Source: Anolis sagrei
Taxonomy: Eukaryota; Chordata; Lepidosauria; Squamata; Anolidae
Assembly (NCBI RefSeq): GCF_037176765.1
Contig: NC_090025.1
Span: forward strand, 171,476,040 to 171,540,039
Direction of reading: 5' to 3'
Length of the DNA: 64,000 bases
This document shows positions 59,040 through 64,000 of the stretch, piece after piece. A model generated the notes under the pieces. That model did no database searches and was not told the origin of the DNA. It was given only the letters and a program-made list of their open reading frames with translations. The stretch's first letter is position 1. Every line of letters begins with the position of its first letter. Position numbers and translations under genes: made by a program.

Positions 59040-59900
59040 TGTCCATTTTAACTACCATGACAACTTTGCTTAGGCGATCCCTTGTAGCCTGAGGATGATG
59101 GTCCTCCAAGTGTAGTGTCTTGGTGATGGGTTCGTAGGTGGCTGTGGGGCCCTATTCTTGATCCACATGTTCTCCCGCAGTGAGGACATCGGTTTCCAGG
59201 TAGAAAACGGTCCCAGTCAGGGTTGGCTTGATGTGCCTTCCTCTTGGCACGTTTCTCTCTTTCACCCTCCATTCGTGCCTCTTCGAATTCTTCAGCACTG
59301 CTGGTTACAGCTGACCTCCAGCTCAAGGGCAAGGGCTTCCCATTTCCTAGTGTCTATGGCACAGTTTTTAAGGTTGGCTTTAAGCCCATCTTTAAATCTC
59401 TTTTCCTGTCCACCAACATTACATTTCCCGTTCTTTAGTTGGGAGTATATAACTGCTTTGGGAGATGGTGATCAGGCATTCAGACAACGTGGCCAGTCCA
59501 GTAGAGTTGATGACGTAGGAACATCGCTTCAGTACTGGTGGTCTTCACTTCTCCCAGCATGGTGACATTTGTCTGCCTGTCTTCCCAAGAGATTTGCAGG
59601 TTTTTTGGAGGCAACACTGATGGAATTGTTCAGGAGTTGAGTGTGACATCTGTAGACAGTCCACATTTCACAGGCATATAGCAGGGTTGGGAGGTCAATA
59701 GCTTTATAAACAAGCACCTTGGTCTCCCTACAGATGCCCCAGTCCTCAAACACTCTCTGCTTTATTCAGAAAAATGCTGTACTCGCAGAGCTCAGGCAGT
59801 GTTGTATTTCTGTGTCAATGTTGACTTTTGTGGAGAGGTGGCTGCCAAGGTAGTGGAAATGGTCAATATTTTCTAATGCCAATATTTTCTAATGCCATGC
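59040..59900 (-). mobile_element. LINE 3' part with terminal zinc finger (RTE-like)
   Basis: On the minus strand: KVLVYKAIDLPTLLYACEMW, a QEKRFKDGLKANLKNCAIDT run, then RCPHCGRTCGSRIGPHSHLR (CCHH finger) and THHQDTTL. The order fits a widespread vertebrate LINE C-terminus; the clade is uncertain. Frame-damaged. It lies downstream of WASHC3. Confidence 0.7.
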
Positions 59901-60099
59901 CAACACCCTGGGGGAGTTTAGAGCTCATAGCTGGAGAAGGAACTGAGGATCTCAGATTGAGAGTTTCAGATGTTTCTCCTTAAACTGCAAATCCCAGAAT
60001 TCCATGGGATATCCCCTTGGAAGTTAAAATGGAATATAGGACTATAATTGAGGTGATTTTCACTGGTGATCTTAAGTTGCCTTAAGATGATTTCATATT

Positions 60100-61340
60100 G
60101 TACTCTTTGAGCATGCTTTAAATGTACACATATGGGTCCCATTTGCCAAACCAATAACCAGAATTCTAGAAAATCCTAAAATTCACAACTAAGAGCACTG
60201 CTTAATTCCTCCTGCTTGGTCTTTCTTACCAACAGAAGTGGCTTCAATCACTTTGGACTCGCTAGGATTAACACTACGTACATCTGAGCAAGTATTTCAA
60301 CTCTATTGCTGCTATGAGAAGCCAGATTTTAAAGAAGGCTCTCAGGTTGAGATCAGAGTCCTGTCTTGTTTGGAAATAAGACAGGAGACTGTTATGGGCA
60401 TAACAGTAAGGGTTTTTTTGTTCCTGATAGGTTCTTGATTGTTTTCATGGGAAGAACCAAAGAGTGTGATCAGGGGAATATGTATTAGCGTCCCTGTAAA
60501 CCATAGGATTCTCCCACACAAACAGGGACACTAGGGAAAGGATACTAATACTATGTATACTCAATAACAAGCTGCACTTGATCATGAATTCCTCATGCAT
60601 CTACATATGGCAGATAGCTCTGTGTACATCTCACGCATCCTTTAGTTGTTTACCCTGTATCTATCTGTTGCTACTTTCCTAGTTGGCCTGATCACATTGC
60701 TACTCAGTTATTTCCAATTTGCTTTGTGTATGCTAACTATACGTTATGTACAACGAAAGCCAAGATGGCCATTGCCCATAAGTGTTCAGTTTGAAGTTGA
60801 GCCATGAGGGGTCAGGGATTTATGGTTCTCGGGTCAGAAGAGTTCCTGCTGCAGCTGCAAAGTCAAATCTCACACCATTTTTCTGGTTAAGACAAGACAT
60901 TCCAGGGCATTTCTTTAAGTCTGAAAATATGAACTGTTTTGGAATAGATCAAGACAACTTCTTTCAAGCAACAAATCTAAGAGTTGAACTTGTATCTAGA
61001 TTTTTTTCATTTAAAAATGCAACTTTCATAAACCATATCTGTTTGTCAGCCTGAAATTACTTACAGTAGTTAATTTCTTGTTACCGATGCTGCCTAATAA
61101 TACAAATATTGTATACACTCTGAACTTGATCCTCTATATTTGAAAAGCATGCATCCATAATTAAAGTTATCTTTTGTAAAGCAAACTTGTGGTTTTTTTG
61201 TCCTACATGTAGATGCAAATATTGGAGTAATCTGAAACAGCACATCTTTATTTTTAAATCCTTTTTCTAATTTGTTTGTTTAAAAATAGATAGTCCACTT
61301 TTCTACTAAGAGTGACCTTTCAATGGGCTTGCTGTAATAA
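60100..61340. other. Downstream of WASHC3, nothing recognised
   Basis: No exon on either strand, including any DRAM1 exon, was recognised here. Confidence 0.45.
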
Positions 61341-61351
61341 AGGAAATAGGA

Positions 61352-61607
61352 CAAAAAAAATCTGTCAGAAGTGACTTGAAAAACTGCAATCACTTCTGGT
61401 GTGAGAGAATTGACTGTCTGCAAGGACATTTCCCAGGGGACACCCAGATATTTTACCATCCTGTAGGAGACTTTTCTCATGTCCCTGCATGGAAAGCTGC
61501 AGCTGACAGACGGGAGCTCACCCGGCTTCCCAGATTCAAACAGCTGACCTTTTAGTCAGCAGTCCTGGCAGCACAAGGGTTTAATCCATTGCACCACCGA
61601 GGGCTCC
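61352..61607 (-). mobile_element. SINE family A, near full length
   Basis: Plus-strand view: GACTTGAAAAACTGCAATCA, TTCTGGTGTGAGAGAATTGA, CAGATTCAAACAGCTGACC (B-box side) and AATCCATTGCACCACCGAGG GCTCC. Confidence 0.82.
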
Positions 61608-61860
61608 AACAAAAATCATAATAGTCTTTTTTTTAAAAAAAAAATCCCCCAACAGATGCACGATTCCCAAAGGCCAACAACTTTAAGTACAGCAAAACCA
61701 AGTAACATAGGATTCCTAGTTGCTCTGGCATTGTTAAGAAAGTTGCACACAACACTAGAGTTCTTTAGCAGAGCCTCTAAGAACCTCTCCACTGGACCAA
61801 AAACCCAGCATGGAACCATAGCAATTAAGAATGTTCTCATATACAATTTCCGCATCAAAT

Positions 61861-61970
61861 CATAGAGTTGGAAGATACCTCATGGGCCATCCAATCCAAC
61901 CCCCTTGCCAAGAAGCAGAAAAATTGCATTCAAAGCACCCCCAACAGATGGCCACCTAGCCGTTCTTAAT
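61861..61970 (-). mobile_element. CR1 LINE 3' tip
   Basis: TCATAGAGTTGGAAGATACC, GGGCCATCCAATCCAACCCC and GCCAAGAAGCAGAAAAATTG, the terminal 100 bp of CR1 in reverse. Confidence 0.75.
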
Positions 61971-61974
61971 GTAA

Positions 61975-62960
61975 TCCTCAAAACATTGTGCAGTTCCTCT
62001 GTCTTTGTATTGTGTGTCACCTTCTCAACATATTCTTTTGTGATAAGGAAGCAGATTGAGGAGATTATTGGAAAATCTAGGAAGCTAATAAACAGAAGAC
62101 CAGTGTGTCAAAGCCCAATAAATCTTGAGTATCAATGACATGACATATCTGGAAGCATCATTTTTTCCAACGTACTGAGAAATCTAATGGACAACAGCAT
62201 CCACTTACACGAAATAAGTCCCTTTTCTGATCTGGTGTTTCTTCAAGATTGATGGCTCCTAGCACTACCACTGAACTAGTCGTTATGTCATGGTGCCATT
62301 CTTATACTTTTCATCTTACAAATTGGAAGCAGCTGCAGATGGAGAACTAGCACCTCCTAAAATTCGATGAATTGGACAGGAGAACTATACAATAAAAAAT
62401 TCACCTAAATGAATCCTGGTGAGATTTTAGGAAAATGCTTTTTTTTTTTACCCAATGCAAAGATCCATTTGGGATTTGTCAATGTTCTTCTACTGGTTCT
62501 CTGCATCCCACCAGAAACATGGAAAAGTTGGTTTTTAGGGCTAAAGTCACCAGAATATACCAACTGGCAGAGACACTTGCTATGCTAGGTAGTGGATTGT
62601 GAGAGCTTTAATATACTAAAAAATAGTCTTAGGGTTAGTTGCCACCCTAGACAACCCCTTCCCATCCTCACTAGAAAGAGCCCTACTAAAACTGCTTGAA
62701 ATTACCACCCAACGAAAGGGAAGTGTGAACTAATATAAATCTCAGCCCTGCGCGATGGTCAACAGCAAATAGCAATAAAGAATGACCCAGATGCAGATGT
62801 TTCCCATATGTTTTAAAATTACAAGCCAACACATCTGCCATCTCAAGCAAATAACCAGAAGAAAGACACTGGACTGTTACAGAACTAAGTTTGGGGATTT
62901 ATAGTATACAAAGCTCACACTTTGTTTCCATCTGCCTGTCCTCATCCATAGTTTACCAGT
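61975..62960. other. Intergenic, nothing recognised
   Basis: No exon, RNA gene or known repeat family could be named in this stretch. Confidence 0.45.
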
Positions 62961-62969
62961 GCTGTACTA

Positions 62970-63178
62970 TAGTCTATATAAATAAAAATGTAATTTTCAT
63001 TTGTGGGATTAACATAACTTAAAAACCACTGGACGAAATGACTCCAAATTTGGCCACAAGACACCTACCAACCCAACAAGTGACCATCAACCCCCCCCCC
63101 CCCCCCAAAAAAAAGTGGCAAGGACTTAAAAACACAAAAAAGCAAAAAGATGTTACAGCGCCTGCGCAAAAATGACTA
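62970..63178. mobile_element. Unclassified lizard repeat (possibly rolling-circle or MITE)
   Basis: TCTATATAAATAAAAATGTA, ATTTGTGGGATTAACATAAC, AAAAACCACTGGACGAAATG and GTTACAGCGCCTGCGCAAAA. Its head resembles CTCTATATAAGTTTGTATGT at 16925. A 16-base poly-C run lies near 63091-63106. The class was not settled. Confidence 0.35.
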
Positions 63179-63180
63179 CC

Positions 63181-63500
63181 CTGGAAGGAGGGAAGGAAGG
63201 AAAGATACAAAAACTGAAGGAAGGAAAGAAGGCCATAGGGAAGGATGGAGAGAAAGGTGAAGGAGAGAAATAGGGAAGGAAGGAAGGAAGGAAGGAAGGA
63301 AGGAAGGAAGGAAGGAAGGAAGGAAGGAAGGAAGGAAGGAGAGAAAGAAGGAAGGAGAGAAAGAAGGAAGGAGAGAAAGAAGGAAGGAGAGAAAGAAGGA
63401 AGGAGAAAAAGAAGGAAGGAAAGTAAGAGGTAGAGAAGGAAGGAAGAAGATAAAAAAGAACGGACAGAAAAAGGGGGGGAGAGAAAGAGAAGGAAGGAAC
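63181..63500 (+). repeat. Long purine tract with (GGAA)n microsatellite
   Basis: Nearly all bases on the plus strand are A or G over about 320 bp. A pure AAGG/GGAA run spans about 63275-63340, followed by GAGAAAGAAGGAAG higher-order units to about 63420. Protein-like frames in it are low-complexity artefacts. Confidence 0.9.
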
Positions 63501-63504
63501 CAGA

Positions 63505-64000
63505 TAGAGGTGACAGCAAAGCATGACTGGGAACAGCTAATACTGAATGAAAGAAAATAATTGGTGGGTGTTACCTGCAGGGCAGTATTGAAAATTATGG
63601 TGGGCATCATGCCTCTATATACATCGAACTAACGTAATTGTCTCCCTCCGTTGCATGCAGAGCTTGGAATAGTTTTCAGTTCTACAACTCTCATAGTCCA
63701 CACACAAACACACAACTTGTATGGCCATACTGGGGATGGAGCAGGGGGTGGACTGCACAGGATGACACTTGGGAAAGGAGCCACACATATGTCTTGATTC
63801 CATTGATCTAAACAATCTACTCCACAAATTCTTTCGACTGGGGAGGAAGATGCATGCCATGTTCTTTCAAGGAGTACAAAGTTTTAGTATTTAATGGAAA
63901 TTACCAGGAAATATGCTTGGAATGGAGAAATGTCATTTATAACCTGGAAATAAAAGAGGTGCATAAATTGTTTGTTATATGTCTTCAGCTCCATTCAGTC
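63505..64000. other. Right window edge, nothing recognised
   Basis: No exon or repeat end could be supported in the last 500 bases. Confidence 0.45.

Noticed and set aside
59040-59332. A zinc-finger protein gene on the minus strand
   Set aside because: The CCHH motif is the C-terminal module of a LINE, seen again at 22680-22770, and the surrounding frames match reverse-transcriptase C-termini.
63019-63610. Several long minus-strand frames rich in Leu, Pro, Ser and Phe
   Set aside because: They are translations of the (GGAA)n purine tract; low-complexity artefacts.
1-64000. CRISPR array, bacterial operon or phage features
   Set aside because: Introns, SINEs and vertebrate genes rule this out; the tandem repeats at 40208 have no spacer structure.

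Overview
This is vertebrate nuclear DNA, most likely from a squamate reptile and probably an anole-like or other iguanian lizard. Three host genes with ordinary GT-AG introns lie in the order PARPBP (minus) - NUP37 (plus) - WASHC3/CCDC53 (plus). This is the same neighbour order and relative orientation as on human 12q23.2. The repeat load points to a lizard: BovB, CR1, L2-like and R4-like LINEs, Penelope-like elements, a DIRS-like fossil, several tRNA-derived SINE families, and many non-autonomous hAT elements with 8-bp target duplications. No repeat library was available, so family names come from recognising motifs and ends.

Layout. 1-4097 is repeat-rich sequence (3' part of a Ty3/gypsy element, an R4-like LINE, an L2-like LINE), probably inside a PARPBP intron. 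4098-4251 (minus) is the first coding exon of PARPBP; the rest of that gene runs off the left edge. 7313-7560 is a GC-rich divergent promoter between PARPBP and NUP37. NUP37 runs from a non-coding first exon ending at 7551 to a stop at 32195-32197; its nine coding exons (8462-32197) give a complete 326-codon protein. 32304-39864 is intergenic and holds hAT elements, a solo LTR and SINE/LINE pieces. WASHC3 starts in a second GC-rich promoter near 39865-40072; its seven coding exons (40073-57926) give a complete 201-codon protein. 57927 to the right edge is the WASHC3 3' UTR followed by repeats and a long GGAA-type purine tract. No DRAM1 exon, the expected next gene, was recognised.

The host genes are unrelated in mechanism. 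NUP37 is a WD40 subunit of the Nup107-160 (Y) complex of nuclear pores and kinetochores. PARPBP (PARI) restrains RAD51 recombination at replication forks. WASHC3 is a small coiled-coil subunit of the endosomal WASH complex. PARPBP and NUP37 share a divergent promoter that carries a CDE/CHR-like cell-cycle motif, a CCAAT box and ETS sites.

No wholly new gene system is evident. The observations most worth a second look are a hAT element with a perfect target duplication ending 32 bp before a NUP37 coding exon, a Penelope copy with what looks like an intact hammerhead-ribozyme core beside decayed copies, a perfect 60-bp-arm palindrome next to the divergent promoter, and an exact 249-bp-period tandem array just downstream of WASHC3 exon 1.
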